64,000 bases of DNA from Biscogniauxia marginata (lineage: Eukaryota > Ascomycota > Sordariomycetes > Xylariales > Xylariaceae), in assembly GCA_022695795.1 (NCBI GenBank), contig MU404058.1, forward strand, positions 496,001 to 560,000, given 5' to 3'. Position numbers and translations under genes: made by a program. Below are positions 35,002-45,381 of the stretch, piece by piece. Under the pieces are notes generated by a model. That model did not search any database. It saw nothing but the letters and a program-made list of their open reading frames with translations, and was not told where the DNA came from. Numbering within the stretch: position 1 is the first letter of the stretch; every line of letters starts with the position of its first letter.

Positions 35002-35831
35002 TTTTCCAATGGAATGAAGCTGCTATTATGTTACGGGTTGACTGAGTTTGGGTGGGTGACTGACTGGCGGTCAAGGCGGGTGAGAAACACACAGATTGCA
35101 TATGCGGAGATCCTGAACCAGGGGTCGGTATTGTGGCAGCATTCTTCAACCCCCCACTGGATAGTGGATAACGGGTAACGAGAAGAGTGCCACGATCCAG
35201 CCTATTGGTATTGTCTATTTCAGAAGGAGTAAGGGTCTTTGCTGAGCCAATAATGATAGCTACATCACGCTTCATATTGGAATGTAAGTTAAATGCAAGG
35301 TAGTGAAGAGCCATGCATTTCTCAAGAATTAGGACGACTAGGTATACAACTATGACGCTGAAAATCTTGAACCCCCAGTTAAATGGATAACTGAAACAAG
35401 TAATAAATTTGTAGTTATTTTCGTTCCGTAAACACTTATTCCGTTACAGACCAGATAGATCTTATAAGATACGTTCAATCGCGGAAAGGCTTTAGGATCC
35501 CTTTTCTTAAGAGGGGGTTTTTAAAGTCAATAGAATTAACAGATTTTATTGAATTCCTTAGTCTCAATCGCGTAGTGGCGTGGGCGAAACCTCCAGCCAA
35601 GATGATATACATTATATTACCACGTTATTCTAGCATGAAGAACATCAGAAGACAATGAATACCACATAAATCGGTGCAGAAAATATAGTCTATCTAAAGA
35701 CCATTTTCCTACTCTTTTTGAAATCAGAAATGCAGAAATCAGAAATTGGTTTTCATAGCCCTAGGTTGGATCGTCCTAGGGCCATGCTGCCTTTCACTTG
35801 CAGTTATTCTCTGTATTACTCAGCTTTATCT
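35002..35831. other. intergenic, no gene seen
   Basis: Upstream of the thioesterase and downstream of the next minus-strand gene. Minus-strand frame 34994-35314 overlaps the thioesterase start without support. Confidence 0.4.
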
Positions 35832-37025
35832 TCATTTAAGTGGTAATCTAGTTACGCAGTCCCGCAGCCATACTTCTCGATCTAGGGGCAGCAACTCCGG
35901 TGGTATTTTCAACTCCATGCCGTCATCCTTCAAGTACTGCACGATGTCGTAAGCCCCATGAATGGCAGCAGCCATAGTCGGGAACAAGATCGGCTCTAGC
36001 CTTGTCTTGGCCTTGGTATCTAGTTCGCAATAATCGTTAAAATTCTGACAGATGAACCGGCAATCCGAGTACTTCAAATGCGGCAGAGTCCGGCCGGAAT
36101 GACTTGGACTGCGTCCGAGACCTCCTTCCGGCATCCCGCTCCCTGTGAATCTTTCGACGAGCCAGTTCAAGGCCCGGATCGCATCCGCTACGTCCTGGTT
36201 TCCCGGGAAGTGAGGCAAGATGTGCTCCTGGATGTGGTCGCGACAGCGGGCTACAGCTTGACGAAATATGCGACCGTTTTGCCTGAATCCTGGCTCATCA
36301 GGTTCATCGAGACACCTATAGAGCGCTAGAGGTGCTTGGTTATCGATACGATCATCCATTAAACCAACAGCTAGAATCCAGCCTGCGCGAGAAACATCCT
36401 CGTGACTTGATATCGGAAACGGTACCTCGATACTAGCTCTAGTTTTGTACTTTTCTCTGTACCAAGGGGGGTAGCCTGACAGCATGCAATCCAGCTCGGT
36501 CTTCGTCAGCATCTGACGCTCAGTTCGAAACACTCCCCGGATATGAGCAACAGTGTTGCCGTTGAACGTCTCCAACTCCAGTCTAGTCTCGTCGAACGAT
36601 AAGGCTCTTGGATACCATCCTGACTTTTTTTTCTTATCTGCCGTGTACAGCAAGAAAGCCAACACCGTCCTTGCGTCCGTACATAGAAATGAGGATCCTA
36701 ATGGCAAAGTCTCGATAATTATCTTGGCGTGTTGTGGTTTCTTTGTTGATAAATCCCACGCTCTATTGAAGTAAGGTCCGAGCGATCCTACAGAACTCCA
36801 ACACTCGTTATCCTGAGCATGCTGACCTGAGTGGTTGCATATTGTGTACGGGTGAGAGCATTGGTGAATCCTGCCTTCGGGTATATCCTGCCACTTTAGG
36901 CGGATGTATCGTCGTGATTTTCCCCGGAAGGCCTCATACGCAGCCTTCAGCCATTTCAAAAGATATGGTGCTATGAATATGGCGAGTGCCGCGGCGACGG
37001 CAGCCATTTCCCAATCAACTGCCAT
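35832..37025 (-). CDS. unrecognised membrane-anchored protein, divergent partner of the ankyrin gene
   Basis: Single exon, 397 aa. An N-terminal membrane helix (AAVAAALAIFIAPYLLKWL, about 8-26) is followed by a basic stretch, suggesting an anchored protein with a large cytosolic domain. The body contains conserved-looking blocks rich in aromatic and cysteine residues (HPYTICNHSGQH; LPLGSSFLCTDARTVLAFLL; MLSGYPPWYREKYK; GWILAVGLMDDRID; YSDCRFICQNFNDYC). The CMLSGYPPWYREK block looks like a family signature, but I cannot name the family. The gene is head-to-head with the 1040-aa ankyrin gene, with 570 bp between the starts. The fold looks soluble alpha-helical beyond the anchor. Confidence 0.7.
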   Translation of the reverse strand: MAVDWEMAAVAAALAIFIAPYLLKWLKAAYEAFRGKSRRYIRLKWQDIPEGRIHQCSHPYTICNHSGQHAQDNECWSSVGSLGPYFNRAWDLSTKKPQHAKIIIETLPLGSSFLCTDARTVLAFLLYTADKKKKSGWYPRALSFDETRLELETFNGNTVAHIRGVFRTERQMLTKTELDCMLSGYPPWYREKYKTRASIEVPFPISSHEDVSRAGWILAVGLMDDRIDNQAPLALYRCLDEPDEPGFRQNGRIFRQAVARCRDHIQEHILPHFPGNQDVADAIRALNWLVERFTGSGMPEGGLGRSPSHSGRTLPHLKYSDCRFICQNFNDYCELDTKAKTRLEPILFPTMAAAIHGAYDIVQYLKDDGMELKIPPELLPLDREVWLRDCVTRLPLK

Positions 37026-37595
37026 GCTTTACGTTGTTGAAAACTGGGGAAACTGGTTTGATGGCGCTTCAATCTAGCTCTAGCTTGACTAGCCCAATGG
37101 ATAATTTGGAGTTGATAGTTGACAAAGCGGTGCAACTTACAACACCGTTGCTTATCATAACACAGACTTGCACCTACGTAGCTTTATCAGTTGGTTTTAT
37201 AACAAATTGACGGGGCTCGTGACTGAGTTATTTGCAAGTCATGCCCACAGCTGATCTGGTTTGTCTGGCTAGTCTAGTTCTTTCAGCTGCACTATTGCGT
37301 GGCTGAGTCGATGGACTGCGCCTTAGCAACTGTCATATAGCTTCTATATAAGAGTAATACTGATTTTTATTTGTCCTTTCTGGTTGTTCCACTTCGGAAG
37401 TTCAGCTAAGCCATGTTCTAGATCTCGGTCGACACTCCGTCACCGATCTAGCGTCACAGAATCAAAATCGAGCACAGCCCATGAGGCCCGAAATCATCTA
37501 TGAGAAGAGGAAGCCCACGAAAACTGAAATATGTGATTTCCAGACTCCTTCATTTTATGTAGATTTAGAATAGGCAATGACTTAGAAAACACCAA
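37026..37595. promoter_or_regulatory. shared divergent promoter region
   Basis: 570 bp between two head-to-head genes. An in-frame stop at 37578 limits the ankyrin start to the ATG at 37596. No specific factor site identified. Confidence 0.45.
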
Positions 37596-40500
37596 ATGGT
37601 AAGTAGTAGAGCAGTTTCCCACTTACATTCGCTAAAAGTCAAGACAGGGTTCAAGTACTGAGTTGCGCGACGCAATTTATTCAGGGGACGTCGAAGAGGT
37701 TCAAAAATGTCTTGACAATGGTGCCAAGCTAGATCAACCTATTGACGGCGTACCACCTCTCACATTTGCGATTCGTAACGGCGAAGAGGATATCGCAATT
37801 TTCTTGATTGAGAACGGGGCAGATATCTCACTCGAAACTCCCTTGGAAGACAAGAAGGATACCAAGAATGAGCCGCTCATAAATCCCTCGCCGTTGCAGG
37901 TCGCATGGCGATCTTCGATTACTGATTTTATACTCTCCCTCATCCATGAATGGAGCCAAGAGGTTGCACTGGATGGACTATGGTTGTCGATACTCCGATT
38001 GACTATACGGCCGGCTCTGCAGACGCCCTACCTGATGGCAATTCTTACAAGCACATTGTTTGGTTTCCACATGCGCTCTTTAGCAGTCAATATTCTCGAG
38101 GCTATCTGGAAAAACAAAGTCTCACAGTTGAGTCTACGACCTATACCGACTTATTTTGCGATGCTCTTTCTCGCTCGAAGATATGCGATAATTGACACGA
38201 ACCGTTTGAATTCGGATTGGGATCTTTGGCGAGCCGTAAAATTGTCGTACCAGGCTCCACTCTGGCGACTTGAAGGATTTATGATAATGTTTGTTCAAGA
38301 GATACTCTGGAGTTTAGTCATGGCTAGGTACTCTCTAGTCCGAGTGAAAGATTCTAAGGCTCCGTTAAATGGGGGTGACAGCGCCATTGAGGCAATTATT
38401 TCCTATGATGGCAGCTGTGAACGAGTAGCTTATTCATTGCTAGAGCATGGCCTATTCAGCGCAGATTACGTGCGTGAATCCCTGTGGGAACACCCGCGGT
38501 ATTCCAATCGAATACCTTATTGGGAATCAGAGCGAAGTCATCTTCGTCGATTCTGGACATGGTCACTTGATCGAGGAAACGAGCAGATTATTGCCAAGTT
38601 GCTGGAGCTCGGTGTACCTGCAAGTGAGCCAAGTCGTCGGGGTCACCCATTAGAACATGCGGTCTCACTGGGACACGAAAGCGTTGCGAACATGTTTCTG
38701 CAGAAAGGAAGGGAGAAAAATGACTATGTATCTTCAGACATACATCAAGCACTAATAGCCAGCGCCAGAACTCTCAACAAATTATCTGGCGCCGAAACGA
38801 ATCCAGAATCCGAGGATCGTCTGTTCTATACTTTACTGGAATGCGCTCAGCATGTCAACTCTTCCGACGAATCCACAGCCACCGCACTTACATATGCTGT
38901 AGCCAAGGGCAATGCTCCTGCTGTTAAAGCACTTATTGAGAAGGGAGCGAATGTGAACAAGACAGATAGAAATGGTAAAACGCCCCTGCTGGGTCTTCAG
39001 CCCGACGACACCGCCGCTCCGATACTGGAATTACTCCTCGAGGCTGGTGCAAATATAAATCATCAAGATGATGAAGGGTATACTATACTACTTTGGCATG
39101 CTCGATTGAGTAATACTAAGGTTGTGCGACTTCTTCTTGACAATGGAGCCGATCCAAAGCGATCGCTGCACGACGGCCAAACTGCTATGCAGCTAGCGGC
39201 TCGTTATTGCATGACAAAAATGATGCAGGATCTGTTGAATGCAGGAGCTTCTGTAGATGACGCTTCAGCATCTACGAGCTCCCCACTGATATTAGCCAGC
39301 CATTGCCACTATGAACGAGCAGAGGCTCTCCGTCTCTTATTAGCGAACGGCGCGGATCCTAATGTTGTGGATCACAAGGGGAAGACACCTCTCCATCTTG
39401 TCTGTTATCAGCCCTCGTCTGGGAGGAATTCGGACGGTACGGATGACCAATTCGAATCCATAAAGGCCTTGATAGACGCAGGAGTAGATGTCTCTAGGCC
39501 ATTCAAAGGAATAGACTATGACAAGGTAGAACGCGAGGTGACAGCCTTGGGAATCGTCGCCACAAGAATATCTGGCAGATCCAAGTACCGTTCCCTCAAG
39601 CTTCTATTAGATGCAGGTGCTTCCCCGAACACTTACGCATCAGATGTAGGCGAAATGGTCTATAAGACCGCCATTGTATCAGCCTGCCAGGAAGGACCAC
39701 ATGCAGAGAGCATTGGCCAAGATAACAAGGATGAACAGAATTGCGTGGAGCTGCTTCTGAATTATGGTGCAGATTTGCACTACCAAGACAATAATGGCAT
39801 GACACTATGGCATCATGTCGCTGACGGTGACAACTTCCTTGCTGCGCAGACGCTTATCGAGCGGGAACTAGAGGTCGATTCTCATGACATACACGGCAGA
39901 ACAGCTCTTCACATCTCCTGCAGAAATAGGTACTGGATGACCACGGAGAAATATATGAAATGGCAAGATGCGGGTATGTATTCTGGTTCTCAAGAATACG
40001 CCGATTGGCATTGCTCGATCGAATCGTCGATTACTATGCTAGGAATCTTCGCGGCCGGGGCCATGGCCACTGCCCAGGATAAGCACGGCTGCACCCCCCT
40101 ACATATAGCTGCGAAGGCTGGCAATCCCAGGATATTGTCTATGTTGCTACTATACGCAGGCGGGAACCAGGTTTATGACTATCCCGATATCTGGGGCCGA
40201 CTCCCGTTCCACCACGCAGCAAACTCGGCGGAAGCGACCCGCGTCTTGCTTCACTGGCATTTGTACCACCAGGTTGACTCAGATCGATATTATCAAGTGC
40301 ATCCTCCACCACAGACCATCAATTCCTTAGCGAACGAGTTTGGTGGCAAGATCTGGGATGAAGTCCTGAAGAGACGATACCAAGAAGCACATCCAGATGA
40401 GATCATTGACGACAATGCCCCTGTTCCTCCTTGGAGAAGACAGATGATTAACGCGAGAGATAAGCTCGGAAACACGCCGCTACACTATGCAGGCCTAGTT

Positions 40501-40767
40501 GGTAACCTAGAAGTCGTAAGGCAGTATCTTGAGCTTTCGGACATTGACCTCTCTATCGTCAACAAGGATGGGGATACCGCACTGGACCTTTCTCGTGCCA
40601 ATCGCGAGTGTGCTTTAGCAATAATTGAGAAGTTCTCTGAAATGGGAATGAAGGTGCCCGTCGATGAAAATGTACGGGAAGATCTGATCAGTCAGCATCG
40701 TAGGGCAGCCCAAACTTTTGTGGATGGTCTTCGGGAAGAATATAGGTACGGCGTTTATTCTCTATAG
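37596..40767 (+). CDS. ankyrin-repeat protein with internal hydrophobic helices
   Basis: 1040 aa. Model: a first coding exon that is only the ATG (37596-37598), an intron 37599-37647 (gtaagt...gacag), then one exon 37648-40767. The open frame has no ATG near its start, and the splice gives ATG-GGT-TCA-AGT in frame with an upstream stop at 37578. Residues 7-65 are a first ankyrin pair (YSGDVEEVQKCLDNGAKLD). Residues 100-240 contain several hydrophobic helices (LWLSILRLTIRPALQTPYLM, AMLFLARRYAI, FMIMFVQEILWSLVM) that may be membrane-associated. From about 270 to 1010 there are about 15 further ankyrin repeats, many with the GADxNxxDxxGKTPL pattern. There is no NACHT or other catalytic domain. 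It could act as a scaffold or receptor-like partner of the divergent anchored protein. Confidence 0.8.
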
Positions 40768-41820
40768 TAGGAAATTTATTTGAGAGGGTTGGCTGCGTTT
40801 ATTACATGTGAAGAGCAATATGAAGTGGTGTACGTACTGCTAGACTTTATGTGTCTGTCGAAACTGGTAATCATGAACTTTATGTTACAAAACTTCAGGT
40901 TCACATCATGGAATAGTAAAATTAATTAGTTTTCCCGGGTCGATCTTACCTCTGCCAGTATCTCTTATCAGATGATCTAGAAAGCTACAAAATGCTTTCA
41001 GCGAGCCCTTCCCAACTACTATAAGACCATGAAGGGTGTCGACTACATCCCTAAAGTACCCTTGGACGAGACTGTCATAGTGGAATAAATCTCCAAAGGG
41101 CAGCATCTTAACATTGTTTACAAATAAAAAAGGAGGGAAGGGTTATACAAGCTTTACGAATCATTTCTAGTATCCACCCCAAAAGTCATACCAATGCCTT
41201 TCTCGAAGGATATCTATAGATTTACTAAAGAGAGAACTTAATTCCTAGATGGCTATAACAGAAGTCCCATTTTGCAGTCAACCCGTCGAAGACGATGAAG
41301 TTTAGATAAGATACTAACTCTCATGGCCCTATAGCGCTAGTGTTGGAAAAGGGGGAAGCTTTCTAACAGGCAGTGGAGTCCATCTTATAAAGACTTGGCA
41401 GAGACAAGGTATATTCGAGTCTAGACCCTAGCATCCTCTCAGCTAGCCCTAATACATAAAGCCTTCCCAGCCGCATAACCTCAGGGTTTATAAGAGGAGC
41501 CTAAGTCGCCCTCCATATTATCACTTCATAACTACCCTCCATCCACACTCCTTCCAGCCCGAGCCTTCTCGGCTCATAGTCACTCGTTAAATATCCCCTA
41601 CGCCTCCGGGTCTCACCTTAGACTATGCGCTACTAATAAGTCAACTAACAATCGATACTTCCGAAATCTGCTTACGCCACACAAGCACACAGGGGCTGTC
41701 ACATCTCTCATACCAGGGTTGACTCAACCGAGGCGATATACCCAGAGCTATTCGCCCAGGCCGGCCATCCCATCAGAAACCTAACGCCTACCCCTCTCCC
41801 CCCCAAAAAACACAACCACC
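40768..41820. other. intergenic, leader of the GC-rich orphan
   Basis: The last 450 bp are C-rich and pyrimidine-rich (CCCC runs before the start at 41821), like a long 5' leader. A 66-codon minus-strand frame at 40906-41106 is not supported. Confidence 0.45.
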
Positions 41821-42534
41821 ATGGCCGGCATCCTCAGCAGCTACAGCGACTCGACGTGCAACACGCACAACGCGCTGCGCAATATAACCGGGTACGCGTG
41901 CGGCGTGACCTTCTCGTTCAAGCCGGGCCAGGGCCCGCCGCCCGACATGCACTACGCGGTAGTCTCGCTGCAAGAGTGCTGCGCGCGGGGCCCCGGCGCG
42001 GCGGCGCCGCCGCCGCCGCCGGTGCTTCGCGTCCCGGGGAACACGGGCTGCGAGATGCAGTTCTGCGTGGTGCCCGTGACGTCGACGACGCGGACGTGGA
42101 CCTACGCCGCGACGGGGACGGGGACGGGGACGGCGCCCCAGGCGGCGGTGTCGACCGAGGTCCGGCACGGGCCGCCGGGCGAGGTCGAGTCGTGCCTGGG
42201 GTTCGTGTACGAGGGCGACCTGCCCGGCGAGGTCGGCGACCGCGTCGCGGACGCGGGGAGCTGGTGCGTCGCGCGCATGTACGACACCGAGCTGCCGGAC
42301 TCCGAGGTCGCTGTGGCCGTCGCGGCGAGCCCGGCGGCTGCGAGCTGGACGGCGGCTGCGGCGAACCCCTGGGACGCGGCGTTATCGTCGGCGAGCGCGA
42401 CTCCGACTCCGACTCCGGCGTCGAATTCGGCTCGTGGTGGACGGGGTCGGTACGATGCGAGGAGTGCGGAGTATGGCGTAAAGGTCTGGGCTTTCACTGT
42501 GCTTATGACTATTGGGCTGGCTGTTGCTCTTTGA
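41821..42534 (+). CDS. GC-rich orphan protein with hydrophobic C-terminal tail
   Basis: Single exon, 237 aa, starting after a short ACC context (CACCATGGCC). Cysteines are spaced through the first two thirds (C13, C27, a CC pair near 53, C76, C81, C128, C152), as in an extracellular domain. A low-complexity Ala/Thr/Pro/Ser region (about 165-205, including TPTPTPASNS) precedes a C-terminal hydrophobic tail (VWAFTVLMTIGLAVAL). The tail and small-residue stretch resemble a GPI-anchor signal, but there is no N-terminal signal peptide, so either the start is wrong or the tail is a simple tail anchor. Codon third positions are almost all G or C, far above the flanks. The family is not recognised. 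Confidence 0.6.
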   Translation: MAGILSSYSDSTCNTHNALRNITGYACGVTFSFKPGQGPPPDMHYAVVSLQECCARGPGAAAPPPPPVLRVPGNTGCEMQFCVVPVTSTTRTWTYAATGTGTGTAPQAAVSTEVRHGPPGEVESCLGFVYEGDLPGEVGDRVADAGSWCVARMYDTELPDSEVAVAVAASPAAASWTAAAANPWDAALSSASATPTPTPASNSARGGRGRYDARSAEYGVKVWAFTVLMTIGLAVAL

Positions 42535-43126
42535 GCGGAGCTTTGGAATAGTTGTTGTAACACATAACTACCTACGAATGTCGTAAATATTGTAGCACTT
42601 GAGCTATCTATTCATAATAACTACATTATGCTCCGAGCAGTTCACATCCGACGTCTTATTACCTACTCTTCAAAGCTCAGCTGGCATTGTGTTAGTTAGT
42701 GATTATTGACTAGTAGGGAACCTAATCCAAGTGCTTCCAAAAGCTGTAGTAAACATCTAATATTATGATACAAAATATGTACACTACTTCCTTTTCAAAC
42801 AGAATACATCAGCATGATGCTAGTGTGAGAAATATATATCCGTAGATGTATGACTATGCCATGCTTAACAGAGCCAGAATGGTGCAAACCTCACATTCGA
42901 CAAAGGATAGACTGTATATCACATGCTCAGTGGTGACTGTAGTGGTTCATGATATGCTTGAGAGATGAAATATGTAGTGAGTGGGGAATTTGGTCTTGAC
43001 TAGGATTTTAAGTTCTTGTCTGTAGTTCTAGATGTCTAATTTATTCCCTATGCCTCTCAATATCAGGCAGTAGACAATAAAATCGCATCACCAAAGGTTG
43101 GCACGGCATCTCTTAAGAAAAGTTCC
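42535..43126. other. intergenic between convergent genes
   Basis: Holds the two 3' ends; AT-rich; no coding signal. Confidence 0.5.
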
Positions 43127-44701
43127 TTAGCCATCGACTTTAGATCCTTCTGATCCTTTTGATGCTTCAGACGCTTCAGACGCTTCAGACGCTTCAGATG
43201 CTTCTGATCCTTTAGATCGAGAGTGACGCTCGCTCATTTTTTTGGCTTGCTCCGAAAGACTACGAGGGGTTTCTGTAAGGGAAGAAAGCTTATCTCTCAA
43301 GGAGTCTCTCGTATTCTGGTATGAGCCTGGTTCCACGTAAGCCCCTTTCAGCCATCTCTCTCCAGAAGATGCGTCGAACTGGCGACGTCCGTGCAAGACT
43401 CGATGATTATCGAACACGACACAGTCTCCCTCCTTCAGCTTGTATTCGTATACATATTCTTCGCCCTCGAGCAATTCCCTGAATTTCCGTATAGCGTCCA
43501 ACCACTTCTCATACTTACCCAAATATTTGGATTTTCCCAAACTTGGCTGCACAGGGGCCTGGAAGAGTGGGGACCAGAAAACCTTCATACTGCCCACCAT
43601 GACACAACGTCTGTGTCGGTAGGAATGTTCGCCTTTGTTGTAGTGATATAAAAGCTGTTCCGTTTCAAGTAAATGAACTAGTTTGGGCCACAAGGTGTGC
43701 ATCAGCCTGTGTGTTCGTAGGCCGTCGCTGAAAAGAGATTCTCCGCCTTCGCAAGTGTTCTTCAAACAGTGAAGAACCTGGATCTGTGGCATAGTATACA
43801 TATATAGCAGATCCTGATGAAGACCGAGGTGCCCGCTTGTGTAAGCCACGTTCTCTGCGTTAGGCTTAGATACAACATCCCAGGTCCTTCCGTAGAAAGT
43901 TTCTTGGAGGATACCAATTTTGGCCACGATCCCCTCGACGATTTCCTCAGATGAAGGCGCGCCGCGTAGTATGAAAATGCCATGTGACTCCAAGGCGGTC
44001 ATGGCATCGTAATAGGCTTGCTCGCCTGCTACGAAGGACGCATAGTCAAAGAAGGGTTCCCGAGATTCTAACTCGGCCTTGTCCCAGAGTTTCCGCAATC
44101 CCGGATTCCTGACTGTAGTGAAATTTGCATCAAATATGGATGCTGGATATCGTGAAATATGTGTGTCGTGGGTTATGAAGTCGTTCTCCCAGCTAACCTC
44201 GAGTGAACCGTCCTCAGAACGCACTGCGTTACTGATAGGTAGACTCTCGGGGATATCGGTTGTAGCGAACCGCTTTTGACCAGACGAAGGGTCTACACAG
44301 GCATCACACGTGCAAGCGTCACGGAGCCATACGCGGTGGATCTTCGTTGGTACCGTCACCTCGGCATGCTGAAGAATCAGGACGTTGCCCTGGTCAGCCG
44401 GGTCGAACTTGACATCCCAAGCCCTTGGGTCTTTAATAAGTGCGAAGGATTTGTTCAGGGAACCAGGCTTCGATTCCTTCGTCTCGGGGGTCGCCTCGGG
44501 AGCCGCCTCGGGAGCCGCCTCGGGAGCCGCCTCGGGAGCCGCCTCGGGGGTCGTCTCGAGGACGGAAGAGTATGCCCGTGGGAGATTGAGTTTTCTCCCA
44601 GCAGAGATCCTAGCAGAAATCCCAGGAGCGATCCCAGCAGAGATGGTGACACGTTTTTGAACGGAGCTCAAGGCCCGAACCAGGCTCCTTGCTGGTAGCA
44701 T
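43127..44701 (-). CDS. mitochondrial Fe(II)/2-oxoglutarate dioxygenase, gamma-butyrobetaine hydroxylase-like
   Basis: TauD/GBBH-family oxygenase; relatives act in carnitine biosynthesis or trimethyllysine hydroxylation. Single exon, 524 aa from the ATG at 44701. That start begins a classic mitochondrial presequence (MLPARSLVRALSSVQKRV, Arg-rich, no acid); an in-frame ATG at 44788 is possible. The N-terminal GBBH-type zinc module shows WLRDACTCDACVDP with C130, C132 and C135. The iron site is H295-x-D297 in GLHQDLLYM and H437 in NHRVLHGR, where the Arg would bind 2-oxoglutarate. Two in-frame amino-acid repeats flank the enzyme: PEAA units between presequence and enzyme, and SEA units at the C-terminus. 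They are unusual for the family and are probably replication-slippage products. Confidence 0.88.
   Translation of the reverse strand: MLPARSLVRALSSVQKRVTISAGIAPGISARISAGRKLNLPRAYSSVLETTPEAAPEAAPEAAPEAAPEATPETKESKPGSLNKSFALIKDPRAWDVKFDPADQGNVLILQHAEVTVPTKIHRVWLRDACTCDACVDPSSGQKRFATTDIPESLPISNAVRSEDGSLEVSWENDFITHDTHISRYPASIFDANFTTVRNPGLRKLWDKAELESREPFFDYASFVAGEQAYYDAMTALESHGIFILRGAPSSEEIVEGIVAKIGILQETFYGRTWDVVSKPNAENVAYTSGHLGLHQDLLYMYTMPQIQVLHCLKNTCEGGESLFSDGLRTHRLMHTLWPKLVHLLETEQLLYHYNKGEHSYRHRRCVMVGSMKVFWSPLFQAPVQPSLGKSKYLGKYEKWLDAIRKFRELLEGEEYVYEYKLKEGDCVVFDNHRVLHGRRQFDASSGERWLKGAYVEPGSYQNTRDSLRDKLSSLTETPRSLSEQAKKMSERHSRSKGSEASEASEASEASEASKGSEGSKVDG
43163..43205. repeat. 9-bp tandem repeat in the dioxygenase C-terminus
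   Basis: About five units of GCTTCAGAC (plus strand), coding for SEA/SEASEA on the minus strand. In frame with the gene, so length changes would not disrupt it. Confidence 0.85.
44482..44558. repeat. 12-bp tandem repeat in the dioxygenase N-terminus
   Basis: About five to six units of GCCTCGGGAGCC, coding for PEAA on the minus strand, placed between the presequence and the catalytic part. Confidence 0.85.
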
Positions 44702-44788
44702 GGCGGATCCGGCAGTGTCTGCCTTGAGAATGTGTTCTGGAGGTGGTATACGGGTTGAGATACACCGACGATGTAGAAATCCGGGCAA

Positions 44789-45381
44789 AGGTGTAACCTG
44801 GCGGGTCTGACGTATCTAACCAGTGTTCTGATTGGTATCCCCCATGAAGAGTCTTGTCTTGGCTCAAAGAATTGGTTGGAAATGTCTAATGCATTGCTAG
44901 TGCTGCAATGTTGACGAGGCTTTCTACAGTTTTGAGGTCGTAACTGTCAATGCGATTGTGGGGTGTGGTGTAAGCCCTAGTCACTTGAATTTTAGTCACT
45001 TGAAATTTGCGTTTTTTTCGCTAAAGGTATTTTGCACTTGCCCTCCATCATCATTACAACATGGTCGAAGATCTGGTGGAACTACCAAGCCTTAGCAGTA
45101 CAGGTACCTGGCGAGGTTCATTATCTTATCAATTATTCCGGCGGGGTAATGCAGAGGTTCCACCAGCCCCGCCAGGGTACCTGTAGGTATGTATGTACAT
45201 TTTAAGCTAACCTTGAAATAGTGGGGCATGGGCGGTCTAGGGTCTTGGATTTTCTTTTTTTTTCTTTTTTTCTTTTTTTTAGAGTTCAAAAGTCGCAGTG
45301 TCAATTAAAGCTTCAAGAATTCAACCAGTATCACGGCATTATATGTCGCGCAGCAGTCTATAATCATCTTGCTTCAACACA
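44789..45381. other. divergent promoter region of the dioxygenase and rrp15
   Basis: Contains a direct repeat of TAGTCACTTGAA (44979 and 44993), a set of interleaved inverted repeats (45073-45184) and a T-rich run (45250-45280) just before rrp15. Confidence 0.55.
45073..45184. repeat. interleaved inverted repeats upstream of rrp15
   Basis: CTGGTGGAAC (45073-45082) pairs perfectly with GTTCCACCAG (45157-45166). ACAGGTACC-TGGCG (45100-45113) pairs, with one bulge, with CGCCAGGGTACCTGT (45170-45184). The order is A-B-A'-B', so the two stems cannot nest; as RNA this would be a pseudoknot topology. Confidence 0.6.

Noticed and set aside
40906..41106. 66-codon minus-strand frame that looks protein-like.
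   Set aside because: No homology recognised, no splice sites extending it, and it lies in the 3' flank of the ankyrin gene.
41788..42563. Long frames on the opposite strand and in frame +3 over the GC-rich orphan.
   Set aside because: Arg/Pro/Gly-rich shadows caused by extreme GC at third positions.
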